Shown here one piece after another: positions 11,166 through 23,537 of a stretch of DNA of 64,000 nucleotides. The notes under the pieces are model-generated. The model was not told the origin of the DNA. It was given only the letters and a program-made list of their open reading frames with translations, and did not search any database. A program made the translations under genes and the position numbers. The stretch covers positions 43,657,501 to 43,721,500 of the forward strand of contig NC_133170.1 of assembly GCF_040802235.1 (NCBI RefSeq), given 5' to 3'. The DNA is from Manis javanica (Eukaryota > Chordata > Mammalia > Pholidota > Manidae). Each line of letters opens with the position of its first letter. The stretch's first letter is position 1.

Positions 11166-12630
11166 TTGGGTTTAAATATTGATAAAATCTAGGTATTTTT
11201 TTCAGTGTTTGTTCATCTAGTGGTATCTTCTTGCTGTGTGTGTCTATATCAATGTATCTGAATTTTAAGCCCTTAGAAGATAACATTATGGATACTGTAC
11301 ACCTTTTCACAGGGTCTTATACCGAGATTTTTTTGTAAATAATTATCATGTTGTTGGTAATACATACCAAATACTTATTTGACATAGATTCTATAGCTTT
11401 GGACCATTGGTGAGAATTGGATGCCAAATATGTAACACATTTATTTATAAAAGGATGAGATGGATATTCTTATCCTGAGGGTTAGCTTGAACTTCAGCCT
11501 ATAGATTAACTCATTCTGGAGAATGGAGGAAATGGAGGAATGTGGTGATATTTTAACAGTTTGGTCCAATAATAGGTTATTGGTACTTCTACAGTATTTT
11601 AAATAATACATACACATGCACACCTTTAATCATTTAATACATATGCCAGTTAGTTCTTTTGATGTATCTTTCCCATTCCTTATCCCCCATGTCTTGATGG
11701 CCAAGGGTATCTAAGCAATGATATAGACAGTCTGGCTCATAGTGCCTCACAGAGTACTTTACATTTAGTTATTTATAGAATAAATGAGTGAGGATCACTT
11801 TTCTTTATGTACTTATTGACTGTTTTGTTTCCTGAGCTACAAGGACAGATAATTGTAGTTTATGAATTGATTTAATTGCAGCATATTGTGTTGTGAGGTA
11901 TAATAAGTTCATTGCCTGACAAAATTTTTCAGTTGTATATTAAGTAGACATTAATATTGTGTATATATATTCTTTTGGCATTTCTCTCTTCTCTGCCAAC
12001 AGAGTGACAGTATTTGTGTTAAGCACAATATTCCATCATTTAAAATTGTAGTATTCTCTACATTCTCCACTTTTAGATTGTTTTTAAATGAATCAAAAGG
12101 GGAGCCTGCTTTACAGCCCATGGAATGGTAGATTTTTGATAAACAGTTATAATAGTAGTAATGTTCAATATAATTGTAATGTATTTCTGAGAAAAACATT
12201 GAAGGTTGGGTCATTACCCCCATAAGGATTACTTTGAGTAGAGAGAAATAGACTGTGATTATAATTTGTTTTAGTGAGGTCACCTTGCTATATATTCAGA
12301 ATTTTCCCTTGAGGGGTGATGGGATTGAACTGCTGATGGATTATCCATTTTGGAAAAGAGTTATACATACAGGAATTATGGAAATGAACTAGTGGGTTTC
12401 TCAAGAGAAAAACCAATCATTTTGAATACTCAGTTGAATGGAAAATGAATACCTAATTTTCCATATATTAAATTGAATAGAAATGGGAAACTTAGCTCTT
12501 ATGGTTTCTTTGTTTTTTGGGTTCAAAAATTTTTTTACATATCATCTATATTGTGCATTTTCTATTGCCTTTAATCTGATGGGAAGGAAAATCATTCATA
12601 GAAATAGTTATTTCATGTATATTGATATTT
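11166..12630. other. AT-rich stretch, no recognised gene
   Basis: Only scattered short frames. A diverged L2/MIR-like piece may sit at 11700-11800 ('tctggctcatagtgcctcacagagtac'). Confidence 0.35.
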
Positions 12631-12653
12631 GGAAAGAAACATTGGTGTTTTAG

Positions 12654-12713
12654 ATGTTGTATACATTACTTACACCCCATCAGAAAGGACCCCAGTCAAC
12701 TTCAGGAAGGCAG
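12654..12713 (+). CDS. Unassigned exon-like block 1
   Basis: A 60-base block lies between an acceptor-like 'gtgttttag' (ends 12653) and a near-perfect donor CAG|GTAAGA (GT at 12714). It is exactly 20 codons and begins with ATG (MLYTLLTPHQK...). The exon borders are the main evidence. I do not recognise the protein, and the block could be a chance arrangement. It could join in frame to the block at 13268. Confidence 0.3.
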
Positions 12714-13267
12714 GTAAGACAAAGGCCATTCTTTCCCGTCCCTCAGGGATTAACAGAAACTACGGGGCAGAGTACGGTCCCGAAGACCTCTATGGAGCCA
12801 CTGTTCTCTCAGATCATGTCTCCACCAGACTCCTTCTACTAAGAGAGCCTTTAAATTGGACTCTGCACAGGGAAATTATGTCACCACTTACAATATGCTA
12901 CTGATCACAGGAAAAAAAAACTTTGCAAAGCTCAGTGAAAGCCCTCTATTTGAATTTGGTGACTGCGGTCACACTGTTTAAGGTAAAGACGTGTTATACT
13001 GCTTCCCTCTGTAGCATGTAGGCTTAATTTCTTTCTACCTCTTGAAATCGTGGTGAAAAGGCAGGGCACAGCCATGTTCATGCTTTGCCCTGAGCGTACC
13101 AGAGAATGACACCCCCTGTAGCCAGAGGGGTGGTAGCAGCTGTCTAGGGACCTGCATCTCGACATGTCTGTTTGGGAAAGTTCAAGGCGCCTGTGCCTTC
13201 TGACATCATAGGATTCACTGAGAGAGGCAACCATAGAAGATCTGAATGCTCTTTTTGTCATTTTAGT

Positions 13268-13476
13268 TACGTGATTTGAAACTTACTGCTGACCTTACTG
13301 CAGAATGCCCTCTTGGGGTTTGCATCTGGATGGCACGGCTTCTGAATGCTGCTGTTGCTCAGGAGCAAGATAAGTTACAACTGTTTTCAGAAGAACAATT
13401 TATTCATCCAAGAATGGTCTTAGAATTCTCCCGTGAACTCACAGAGAGAAACAAACCTTTGGAAGATTCACAGTGA
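13268..13476 (+). CDS. Unassigned terminal exon-like block 2
   Basis: After a pyrimidine-rich acceptor (ctctttttgtcattttag, AG at 13266-13267) the frame runs 69 residues to TGA at 13474-13476. The residues look like real protein: LRDLKLTADLTAECPLG, WMARLLNAAVAQEQDKLQLF, FIHPRMVLEFSRELTERNK. There are amphipathic helices, no low-complexity sequence, and codon usage unlike the surrounding AT-rich DNA. It could be the last coding exon of a gene whose earlier exons lie upstream, or a pseudogene remnant. I do not recognise the family. Confidence 0.4.
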
Positions 13477-16400
13477 TTTTGCTACTGTTAGTGTGTCAGC
13501 TCACTGTAAAATACATAAAAAATATTCCCTATTCAGAATTTAGAAGAATCTAGTTTTTGATGGTGAATACAGCAGTTCTTTGTTGAAAACTCCCTTGACA
13601 AATCAAGCAAATAACGAACATCCTTTGAATTGTCATGATCCATGGTACATTTGTAACTAAAAGCCTTTTATTTAAGTAATGACTAAAGGTTTCATGGGAA
13701 AATTCAGTTCCTGGTCACTGGAGGAAGTAAGAAAGGGGAAATGACCAGCTGGATATAAATACGCAATGTTCTATGTACTAAACTTGCATGTTACCTGAAT
13801 ATGTGGCTATATGCTTTCTATGGGTACAGACTTTGAAGTTACTTTCAAAAAGTATTAAATAATTATACTTAAAATTGACTGGAGCTACTTCTAAATGGTC
13901 AGAGAGATTTACTTTTTATAAGATCACTTTTGTGATTACTAGTTCTATAAATGATATTTTAGGAGTTGGCATAAATGCTGAGCCATTAAACTATAAGGCC
14001 ATTGACAAATGTGTATAAATATGTAATTTTTTATATCCTTTACTTTCTATAGCACAGAAAATATACTTGGAGTATTTTATTTCTCTGAATATTTTGTTAA
14101 GTTGGATATTTTATTAATTTTCTATTCACCCCTTTTTTGTTTGTAGGACAGAGTTCAAAGCAATCTCAAATCTATTTTGAGCATTTTTTTTGTTATTTAT
14201 GTATTTTAGTTTTTAGAAAATAAATCATTGTCCTTACCCAGAGGAACTTTAAATTGAGTGGTCATGGATACACATTATAGCATTTCACATCTGTAGACTG
14301 TAAACTCCTGAGGTCATGTCTGTCTTGTGCATTATCATATCACCAGGGGCCAGCACAGTGCTAAGAACATAGTCATTGCTCTTTAAGCATTTATGCAATG
14401 ATTGAATGAATGAAGGGGTATTGCTAATTTGTTAAAACAATGAGTGGTGGGAGTTTATAGGTAGCAGTTTAGTTATGTTACCATCAGTTATTATGTTACT
14501 ATTAGTTACTATCATGAATCACCATTACCAGTGATTTGTGGATATGTTCCTAAATTGACCATTACTTTTTGGTTTAAATTTGCACAATCTATTTTAAAGC
14601 CCTCAGTGAGTAATAACCAGTGCTTAAATATTCAGAATAATGAATAGAAATTACAGGTTTGTTCAATCTACAGTTTTTGCAATCTTAAAATGTTTTTGTT
14701 ACATTTTCTCTTAAGTACATAGAGGCAGTAAAGAAAGGAATTAAGCTGATGCAGTTTAAGGAGTTAATATTTGTAAATACTTAGACCATTGCCTGGAACC
14801 TAATGTTTGGTATGTTAAGAGTTTATTATATACAGAGCATCAGTCCTAGCATTTGAATCCAGGCATTTCAGGGTAAGAATTTAAATTAGTATGATGCTAC
14901 ACCTTCAAATGTATATTGGACTTGTATGTGATTCAACTTCACTTCTGTAATACTTTTGGTATTATTAGGCTTCCAGGTAAGAAAGATGTATATCTGTGCC
15001 ATTAAATAGCAGCTGTGGGTACATCACTGATAGTATTGTAATTATTTTGTGGGTGGCAGTGAATTTAAATCAGTGAAACATTTATATCTATTTGTTCCTT
15101 GTTACAGTAATCTGTACCCAAGCATGTTCAGTGAATATTGACTGATAAGCTGACTGGTAAAGTAAGTGGTCCTAATGTCATAACTGGAAGAGGAAGGTAA
15201 TGGGTATGTGTGTGTTTGTAAATTGTGTGTGGTATGGGTATGAGATGTCTCAGTACTCTCAAATTTGTTAGCACTGATACTTTAATTCAAGAGGCCCTAC
15301 AACAAGAAAGATTTCTGTGGGCTTTCTGAATATTCTTTGTAGAAATGATGTCCATACAAAAAAGAATTGTGAACACTTGTGCCTTGACAGCTACTCTGAG
15401 ACCACTGAGTCACTGACTTGCATGGGTGAGCCACTGACCAGTCACTGATCACAGCAGCATTTATTGCTCACAACCTGAATTCTCTTTGACTCAGAGACCT
15501 AGGGGTCAAAGGCCTCCTACTCCACTATTGAACTTCCAGAGTGGAAGTTCAGTTTGCATTAGGACATTTATTGATGTTTGTTTATTTAGCTTTTTGGGAG
15601 GATTGGGGAAATAGGAGGAAGGAGAGACGCAGTTGTTATTTTTCCGCCCTTGTAGGATTGTTATTTAGCCCAATCCTTTATTTGTAGGATCTGGGTAGCA
15701 TTCTGAAAGAAAGAAAGGCCCCAGGAATCAGCACACTGTGGTTTTGTTTGGGCTGCTCACGGAGGGTCCTCAAGGTTACCTGGAACTGTCATCCAATCTG
15801 AGCTTCACAGAAGAGTGGCACTCTACAGGTTGTAGCAGGAAGGAGCTTTGCCTTGAGGAAAACACAAATCCTTTGAGGGTGGTAGAAACTCATAAAGTTC
15901 TCTGATTCATATTCAGCTGGCCACATTAAAAAGGGACTTAAATAGTGGCTAGAAAGGAACTGAAGAGTTCATTTGGAGCCCACCCAAGGATGTGGGAGGA
16001 CTGACCACTGTTGGTTGCCAGCCTGTCATGGATCAAAAGGTTCCTCCGGTCATAACTGGGAAGCACTGCTAGGCCAGGGCTAGGAGGGCTGGAGGGTGAA
16101 TGCCTGGCCTCATGGGTGTGTGAGTGTGTGTGTGTGTTTGAGCCTATACTAGTGCATAATCAGAGCCATCTTCGGGGAGGAGAAGGGAAGCAGGAGCCAT
16201 GGTAAAGGAGAGCCAGGGTGGTGATGTGGAAGGGGCCTGTTCAGGCAGGCAGTCAAGAGAGAGGAGCACTAAATTCATAATGTTTTGGCCATCACTTACA
16301 ATGTCTGGGCTTTATATCTTTATCAATAATTAAGAAGCTTTATTTAAATGAAGTGTGATAAAACTATAATGCGTAGTCTGTATTTTATAAGTCAGTGGTC

Positions 16401-17287
16401 TCTGCAAGGCTATCCTGCAAAATTGTGCATACTACTTTTTTGCTGGTATATTTTCACTCAGAGGCTTCAGTAGTGAATACCTTTTCAGAAAGCCTAAGAT
16501 GTTTGAAAAAATAATAGTCTTGTAAAGTCTAGGTAAATAACAAATTGGTTTTATATAGCAAAGTTTATCTTCTATAGAACAATTTTTGATGCGTGCACTG
16601 GTATGTGGTTAGTTTATCTTAGCAAACACTGAGATTTGTTTAGGTATGTGAATTACTTAGTAAAAATATAGAACACGAAAATCAATATAATTATAAATCA
16701 CTAGCACAGAGGGCTTTTATATGAAATTCCCAATAACACCTAAAACACTGGGTGATCTCTCAGATACCCTTAACTTAGTCATTTCTTAAAAGCATATGAT
16801 GCAGATTTATGGGATGTAACCCTTACTGTGAACCAGAGGTGTATGTGAAGTAGTAAAAAAATACAAACTAGAAAGAGGCTCTGAGAAATTAGAAAATTAT
16901 GTAATATTTTTATTGGTGGTTTATTTTTCTAATTTATTCTTGGTCCTTCACCATCCTTAACTGTCCATAGAAGCTACATCCTTTAACTTTTGGTACAAAC
17001 TCTATTTTCCAGAGACTATCTCCTACACTGAAATTCTCAAGAAGTATTTCTTACCTCTGTTGATCATCTTAAGAATTAGAATATTGTTAAATTATGACAC
17101 CATATTTTTTCTCTGTGGAAAGTCTGAATCTTCAGCAAGCTATTAACTGAAAGGATACCTTTAAACATTCCATTACTAAGATTCCCATTTATCTTTTCTC
17201 CTCTTGATAAAGCAAGTATTTTATTAGAAAAGCCACCAGCTGCATTTTAAGTGAAATAGATTAAGCAGCTGTGATTGGGAACGTGTA
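13477..17287. other. AT-rich stretch without genes
   Basis: No open frame of note over 3.8 kb. It may be a 3' UTR of the preceding block or intergenic sequence. It holds an L2 3' end (14290-14415) and a short TG-rich run at 16115-16140; otherwise I see nothing. Confidence 0.45.
14290..14415 (+). repeat. L2 3' end
   Basis: 'agactgtaaactcctgaggtcatgtctgtcttgtgcatt', 'caccaggggccagcacagtgctaagaacatag' and 'atgattgaatgaatgaa' follow the L2 3' consensus closely and in order. Confidence 0.8.
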
Positions 17288-17301
17288 TGATAAGTCATTT
17301 T
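17288..17301. repeat. LINE-1 target-site duplication, left copy
   Basis: TGATAAGTCATTTT at 17288-17301 is repeated at 26102-26115, flanking the LINE-1. The right end of this copy merges with the T run of the element's poly(A), so the exact limit is uncertain by a few bases. Confidence 0.85.
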
Positions 17302-19527
17302 TTTTTTTTTTTTAATTTTTTTAATTTTAATTTTTTTTTTTTTTGAGAGGGCATCTCTCATATTTATTGATCAAATGGTTGTTAACAACAATAAAATTCA
17401 GTATAGGGGGGGTCAATGCTCAATGTACAATCATTAATCCATCTCAAGCCTAATTCTCGTCAGTCTCCAATCTTCTGAAGCATAACGAACAAGTTCTTAC
17501 ATGGTGAACGAATTCTTACAGAGTGAATAAATTCTTACATGGTGAACAGTACAAGGGCATTCATCACAGAAACTTTCGGTTTTGATCATGCAATATGACC
17601 TATAAACCATCAGGTCAAATATGAATATTCATTTGATTTTTGTACTTGATTTATATGTTGATCCCACATTTCTCCTATTATTATTATTATTTTTATTTTT
17701 AATAAAATGCTGAAGTGGTAGGTAGATGCAAGATAAAGGTAGAAAACATAGTTTAGTGCTGTAAGAAGGCAAATGTAGATGATCAGATGATCAGGTGTGT
17801 GCCTATGGACTAAGTATTAATCCAGGCTAGACAAGGGCATCAAGACATCCACGGATGCAGAAGATTTCTCTCAAAGCAGGGGGGGTGAGGTTCTGAGCCT
17901 CACCTCTGTTGATCCCCAAATTCTCACCTGATGGCCCCCCTGCGACTGTGCCTGTCTTAGGTTGTTCCTCCCTTGAGGAATCTTACCCGTCTCTGGCTAA
18001 CCAGTCATCTTCCGGGGCCATACAGGGAAATGTAAAGTTGGTAAGTGAGAGAGAAGCCATATTGTTTGCAAAGGTTAGCTTTTTACTTCTTTGCAGATTT
18101 ATGCCCTGTGGCTTCTATGCCCAGCACTTGTCTCGAGGTATCTTTACCACCTGGAGGAATTATGATACTCGGTAAATTCTATATGAGGCACGAATTCTAT
18201 TTAAGGTTTGTAATTAGGAAGGAAGAAGAAAAGCTATAGATGTAGCATATGAAGGAAACTTGGGAGGATTGATTATTTCTTTGACATATCTTCTTGTATA
18301 GTACCTTAAGTATGTATAGGTTTTAAACTACTAACTAATTTGCACACACATATTAACATAATTGGAATACGGTGACATAAACAAAGCAAATCTATAATTA
18401 CCAGCCATCTCCAGTGAAGCCAAGAAAACCATTTAGGCACCCTAGGCATTTGTGAAAATTTATCTATGATATGATGGATATTTTCCAACTGTACTTGAAC
18501 CATCAGACAAATTAAAGCAGCCCATTTCTGGGATCTGTTCACATCCCATATGTTCTTTTAACCATAGATAGTCTATAGTCATGAGATTTTGGGGTGCTAC
18601 AACTTGCACCCCTCCCAACTCCTGGTTGAGTTCCAACAGTACAGATCCAGTCAAATTCGTTGTCTCACTGTATGCACATGCCAGCCTAGACATCTCCCTC
18701 CTCCTTCTTATGGCAAGTCCAGGAGACGGTGGGCTGGATGCAGCCACAACCGCAGCATCGTCCGGATCCCTGTGGAGGCTTTTTGATGATCATCCCCCGG
18801 CACTAGTCCTCCAGAGAGTGCTGATGCCGGAAGCTCCTCCTCATATCATATCTTAGTTCATTTTCTGGGTATCCAAGCTAGGCCTTGATCTTCTGCATAG
18901 AAACAAACAGACCCTTTGCCCACACTTTGACATGCCCTCTATACCACTGTGCAGAACTCATTGGAGGTCAGCACACAGTAACTGCTTTTTTTTTTTTTTT
19001 TTTTTTTTAATTAAGAGAAAGGAATATTATCAGAAAAGAGTACCTCCATAGCTGATCATCTGACACCCTTTAAGTGATCAACATTAAGGATATTTAAAGC
19101 ATGCGTTGATCTTTGATTTACCAATAGTTTTATCCTGTTAAGGAGTAATCCCCCTTTTCTTTCTTTCTTTCTTTTTTTTTTTTTTTAATTTTTAATCTAC
19201 ACTTACCTGAAGAATACTATGTTTACTATGCTCTCCGCTATATCAGGTCCCCCCCTAACAACCACATTACGGTTACTGTCCATCAGCTTAGCAAAATGTG
19301 GTAGAGTCACTACTTGTCCTCTCTGTGTTGTGCAGCCCACCCTCCCCTTTCTCCCTCCCCCCATGCATGCTAATCTTAATACCCCCCTTCTTCTTCCCCC
19401 CCCTTATCCCTCCCTGCCCACCCATCCTCCCCAGTTCCTTTCCCTTTGGTACCTGTTAGTCCATTTTTGGGTTCTGTAATTCTGCTGCTGTTTTGTTCCT
19501 TCAGTTTTTCCTTTGTTCCTATACTCC
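17302..19527 (-). other. Extended LINE-1 3' UTR with three A-rich tracts
   Basis: After the ORF2 stop the element runs 2.2 kb. A-rich tracts (T-rich on the plus strand) lie at about 19161-19187, 18983-19009 and 17302-17345. The part up to the first tract matches the normal 3' end seen in the copies at 9793 and 31911; the next 1.85 kb is extra and starts at a second and third tail. Short plus-strand frames at 17909-18856 lie inside this UTR and are not genes. A strongly G-rich run on the minus strand (19340-19450) is typical of LINE-1 3' UTRs. Confidence 0.75.
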
Positions 19528-21018
19528 TCAGATGAGTGAAATCATTTGGTATTTCTCTTTCTCCGCTTGGCTTATTTCACTGAGCATAATACTCTCCAGC
19601 TCCATCCATGTTGCTGCAAATGGTTGGATTTTTCCACTTCTTATGGCTGAGTAGTATTCCATTGTGTATATGTACCACATCTTCTTTATCCATTCATCTA
19701 CAGATGGACATTTAGGTTGCTTCCAATTCTTGGCTATTGTAAATAGTGCTGCGATAAACATAGGAGTGCATCTGTCTTTCTCAAACTTGATTGCTGCGTT
19801 CTTAGGGTAAATTCCTAGGAGTGGAATTCCTGGGTCAAATGGTAGGTCTGTTTTGAGCATTTTGATGCACCTCCATACTGCTTTCCACAATGGTTGAACT
19901 AATTTACATTCCCACCAGCAGTGTAGGAGGGTTCCCCTTTCTCCACAGCCTCGCCAACATTTGTTGTTGTTTGTCTTTTGGATGGCAGCTATCCTTACTG
20001 GTGTGAGGTGATACCTCATTGTAGTTTTAATTTGCATTTCTCTGATAATTAGCGATGTGGAGCATCTTTTCATGTGTCTCTTGGCCATCTGTATTTCTTT
20101 TTTGGAGAACTGTCTGTTCAGTTCCTCTGCCCATTTTTTAATTGGGTTATTTGTTTTTTGTTTGTTGAGGCATGTGAGCTCTTTATATATTCTGGACGTC
20201 AAGCCTTTATCAGATCTGTCATTTTCAAATATATTCTCCCATACTGTAGGGTTCCTTTTTGTTCTATTGATGGTGTCTTTCGCTGTACAGAAGCTTTTCA
20301 GCTTAATGTAGTCCCACTTGCTCATTTTTGCTGTTGTTTTCCTTGCCCGGGGAGATATGTTCAAGAAGAGATCACTCATGTTTATGTCTAAGAGGTTTTT
20401 GCCTATGTTTTTTTCCAAGAGTTTAATGGTTTCGTGACTTACATTCAGGTCTTTGATCCATTTTGAGTTTACCTTTGTATATGGGGTTAGACAATGGTCC
20501 AGTTTCATTCTCCTACATGTAGCTGTCCAGTTTTGCCAGCACCATCTGTTGAAGAGACTGTCATTTTGCCATTGTATGACCATGGCTCCTTTATCAAATA
20601 TTAATTGACCATATATGTTTGGGTTAATTTCTGGGGTCTCTAATCTGTTCCACTGGTCTGTGGCTCTGTTCTTGTGCCAGTACCAAATTGTCTTGATTAC
20701 TATGGCTTTGTAGTAGAGCTTGAAGTTGGGGAGTGAGATCCCCCCTACTTTATTCTTCTTTTTCAGGATTGCTTTGGCTATTCGGGGTCTTTGGTGTTTC
20801 CATATGAATTTTTGAATTATTTGTTCTAATTCATTGAAGAATGTTGCTGGTAATTTGAGAGGGATTGCATCAAATTTGTATATTGCTTTCGGCAGGATGG
20901 CCATTTTGACGATATTAATTCTTCCTAGCCATGAGCATGGGATGAGTTTCCATTTATTAGTGTCCCCTTTAATTTCTCTTAAGAGTGACTTGTAGTTTTC
21001 AGAGTATAAGTCTTTCAC
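19528..21018 (-). CDS. LINE-1 ORF2p, C-terminal piece
   Basis: 496 codons from an internal Met; the frame itself opens further upstream (about 21120). It carries the post-RT region of LINE-1 ORF2p (thumb-like region [22 protein letters not shown]) and the C-terminal cysteine-histidine motif [18 protein letters not shown] (C-x3-C-x7-H-x4-C), which binds RNA and is needed for retrotransposition. It ends ..EKYQMISLI with TGA at 19530-19528. With the piece at 21099-23369 it forms one protein separated by a single frame change, so this is not an independent gene. Confidence 0.9.
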   Translation of the reverse strand: MKDLYSENYKSLLREIKGDTNKWKLIPCSWLGRINIVKMAILPKAIYKFDAIPLKLPATFFNELEQIIQKFIWKHQRPRIAKAILKKKNKVGGISLPNFKLYYKAIVIKTIWYWHKNRATDQWNRLETPEINPNIYGQLIFDKGAMVIQWQNDSLFNRWCWQNWTATCRRMKLDHCLTPYTKVNSKWIKDLNVSHETIKLLEKNIGKNLLDINMSDLFLNISPRARKTTAKMSKWDYIKLKSFCTAKDTINRTKRNPTVWENIFENDRSDKGLTSRIYKELTCLNKQKTNNPIKKWAEELNRQFSKKEIQMAKRHMKRCSTSLIIREMQIKTTMRYHLTPVRIAAIQKTNNNKCWRGCGERGTLLHCWWECKLVQPLWKAVWRCIKMLKTDLPFDPGIPLLGIYPKNAAIKFEKDRCTPMFIAALFTIAKNWKQPKCPSVDEWIKKMWYIYTMEYYSAIRSGKIQPFAATWMELESIMLSEISQAEKEKYQMISLI

Positions 21019-21098
21019 TTCTTTGGTTAGGTTTATTCCTAGGTATTTTATTCTTTTTGATGCAATGGTGAATGGAATTGTTTTCCTGATTTCTCTTT

Positions 21099-23369
21099 CT
21101 ATTGATTCGTTGTTAGTGTCTCTAGGAAAGCTACAGATTTCTGTGTGTTGATTTTGTATCCTGCAACTTTGCTGTATTCCGATATCAGTTCTAGTAGTTT
21201 TGGAGTGGAGTCTTTAGGGTTTTTTATGTACAGTATCATATCATCTGCAAATAGTGACAGTTTAACTTCTTTACCAATCTGGATTCCTTGTATTTCTTTG
21301 TTTTGTCTGATTGCCGTGGCTAGGACCTCCAGTACTATGTTAAATAACAGTGGGGAGAGTGGGCATCCCTGTCTGGTTCCCGATCTCAGTGGAAATGCTT
21401 TCAGCTTCTCGCTGTTCAGTATAATGCTGGCTGTGGGTTTATCATATATGGCCTTTATTATGTTGAGGTACTTGCCCTCTATTCCCATTTTGCTGAGAGT
21501 TTTTATCATGAATGGATGTTGAATTTTGTCAAATGCTTTTTCAGCATCTATGGAGATGATCATGTGGTTTTTGTCTTTCTTTTTGTTGATGTGGTGGATG
21601 ATGTTGATGGATTTTCGAATGTTGTACCATCCTTGCATCCCTGGGATGAACCCCACTTGGTCATGGTGTATGATCCTTTTGATATACTGTTGAATTCTGT
21701 TTGCTAATATTTTATTGAGTATTTTTGCATCTACATTCATCAGGGATATTGGTCTGTAATTTTCTTTTTTGGTGGGGTCTTTTCCTGGTTTTGGTATTAG
21801 GGTGATGTTGGCTTCATAGAATGAGTTTGGGAGTATTCCCTCTTCTTCTATTTTGTGGAACACTTTAAGGAGAATGGGTATTATGTCTTCTCTGTGTGTC
21901 TGATAAAATTCCGAGGTAAATCCGTCCGGCCCCGGGGTTTTGTTCTTGGGTAGTTTTTTGATTACTGTTTCAATTTCTTTGCTTGTAATTGGTTTGTTTA
22001 ACTTTTGTGTTTCTTCCTTGGTCAGTCTTGGGAGGTTGTATTTTTCTAGGAAGTTGTCCATTTCTTCTAGGTTTTCCAGCTTGTTGGCATATAGGTTTTC
22101 ATAGTAGTCTTTAATAATTCTTTGTATTTCTGTGGAGTCTGTCGTGATTTTTCCATTCTCATTTCTGATTATGTTGATTTGTGTTGACTCTCTTTTTCTC
22201 TTAATAAGTTGGGCTAGAGGCTTATCTATTTTGTTTATTTTCTCAAAGAACCAGCTCTTGGTTTCGTTGATTTTTGCTATTGTTTTATTCTTCTCAATTT
22301 TGTTTATTTCTTCTCTGATCTTTATTATGTCCCTCCTTCTGCTGACTTTAGGCCTCATTTGTTCTTCTTTTTCCAGTTTTAATAATTGTGATGTTAGACT
22401 ATTCATTTGGGATTGTTCTTCCTTCTTCAAGTGTGCCTGGATCGCTATATACTTTCCTCTTAAGACTGCTTTCACTGCATCCCACAGAAGTTGGGGCTTA
22501 GTGTTGTTGTTGTCATTTGTTTCTATATATTCCTTGATCTCTATTTTGATTTGTTCATTGATCCATTGATTATTTAGTAGCATGTTGTTAAGCCTCCATG
22601 TGTTTGTGAGCCTTTTTGTTTTCTTTGTAGAATTTATTTCTACTTTCATACCTTTGTGGTCTGAAAAATTGGTTGGTAGAATTTCAATATTGTGGAATTT
22701 ACTGAGGCTCTTTTTGTGAGCTAGTATGTGGTCTATTCTGGAGAATGTTCCATGTGCACTTGAGAAGAATGTATATCCTGTTGCTTTTGGATGTAGAGTT
22801 CTATAGATGTCTATTAGGTCCATCTGTTCTAGTGTGTTGTTCAGTGCCTGTGTGTCTTTACTTATTTTCTGCCCGGTGGATCTATCCTTTGGGGTGAGTG
22901 GTGTGTTGAAGTCTCCTACAATGAATGCATTGCAGTCTATTTCCCTCTTTAGTTCTGTTAGTATTTGCTTCACATATGCTGGTGCTCCTGTATTGGGTGC
23001 ATATATATTTAGAATGGTTATATCCTCTTGTTGGACTAAGCCCTTTATCATTATGTAGTGGCCTTCTTTATCTCTTGTTACTTTCTTTGTTTTGAAGTCT
23101 ATTTTGTCTGATATTAGTACTGCAACCCCTGCTTTCTTCTCACTGTTGTTTGCCTGAAATATGTTTTTCCATCCCTTGACTTTTAGTCTATGCTTATCTT
23201 TGGGTTTAAGGTGAGTTTCTTGTAAGCAGCATATAGATGGGTCTTGCTTTTTTATCCATTCTATTACTCTATGTCTTTTGATTGGTGCATTAAGTCCATT
23301 TACATTTAGGGTGACTATTGAAAGATATGTACTTATTGCCATTGCAGGCTTTAGATTCGTGGTTACCAA
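21099..23369 (-). CDS. LINE-1 ORF2p, endonuclease and reverse transcriptase piece
   Basis: 756 codons starting [13 protein letters not shown]. Residues about 15-255 are an APE-type endonuclease: [18 protein letters not shown] (metal-binding Glu), GDFNTPL and SDHKGM (catalytic His). The reverse transcriptase follows, with [18 protein letters not shown], a [11 protein letters not shown] block and the catalytic FADD ([11 protein letters not shown]). Together these nick target DNA and copy the element's RNA at the nick. The frame stops at 21099, about 8 codons after the point where the other frame (19528 piece) becomes the homologous one, so a 1-base change near 21120 splits ORF2. Such an allele would make a truncated protein lacking the C-terminal part. 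Confidence 0.92.
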   Translation of the reverse strand: MVTTNLKPAMAISTYLSIVTLNVNGLNAPIKRHRVIEWIKKQDPSICCLQETHLKPKDKHRLKVKGWKNIFQANNSEKKAGVAVLISDKIDFKTKKVTRDKEGHYIMIKGLVQQEDITILNIYAPNTGAPAYVKQILTELKREIDCNAFIVGDFNTPLTPKDRSTGQKISKDTQALNNTLEQMDLIDIYRTLHPKATGYTFFSSAHGTFSRIDHILAHKKSLSKFHNIEILPTNFSDHKGMKVEINSTKKTKRLTNTWRLNNMLLNNQWINEQIKIEIKEYIETNDNNNTKPQLLWDAVKAVLRGKYIAIQAHLKKEEQSQMNSLTSQLLKLEKEEQMRPKVSRRRDIIKIREEINKIEKNKTIAKINETKSWFFEKINKIDKPLAQLIKRKRESTQINIIRNENGKITTDSTEIQRIIKDYYENLYANKLENLEEMDNFLEKYNLPRLTKEETQKLNKPITSKEIETVIKKLPKNKTPGPDGFTSEFYQTHREDIIPILLKVFHKIEEEGILPNSFYEANITLIPKPGKDPTKKENYRPISLMNVDAKILNKILANRIQQYIKRIIHHDQVGFIPGMQGWYNIRKSINIIHHINKKKDKNHMIISIDAEKAFDKIQHPFMIKTLSKMGIEGKYLNIIKAIYDKPTASIILNSEKLKAFPLRSGTRQGCPLSPLLFNIVLEVLATAIRQNKEIQGIQIGKEVKLSLFADDMILYIKNPKDSTPKLLELISEYSKVAGYKINTQKSVAFLETLTTNQ

Positions 23370-23537
23370 AGGTTCAAGGTTAGCTTCTTTAGTATCTTAC
23401 TGCCTAACTTAGCTCGCTTATTGAGCTGTTATATACACTGTCTGGAGAGTCTTTTCTTCTCTCCCTTCTTATTCCTCCTCCTCCATTCTTCATATGTTGT
23501 GTGTTTTGTTCTGTGCTCTTTTTAGGGGTGCTCCCAT

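Noticed and set aside
17909-18856. Short frames suggesting small genes
   Set aside because: They fall in the extended LINE-1 3' UTR.
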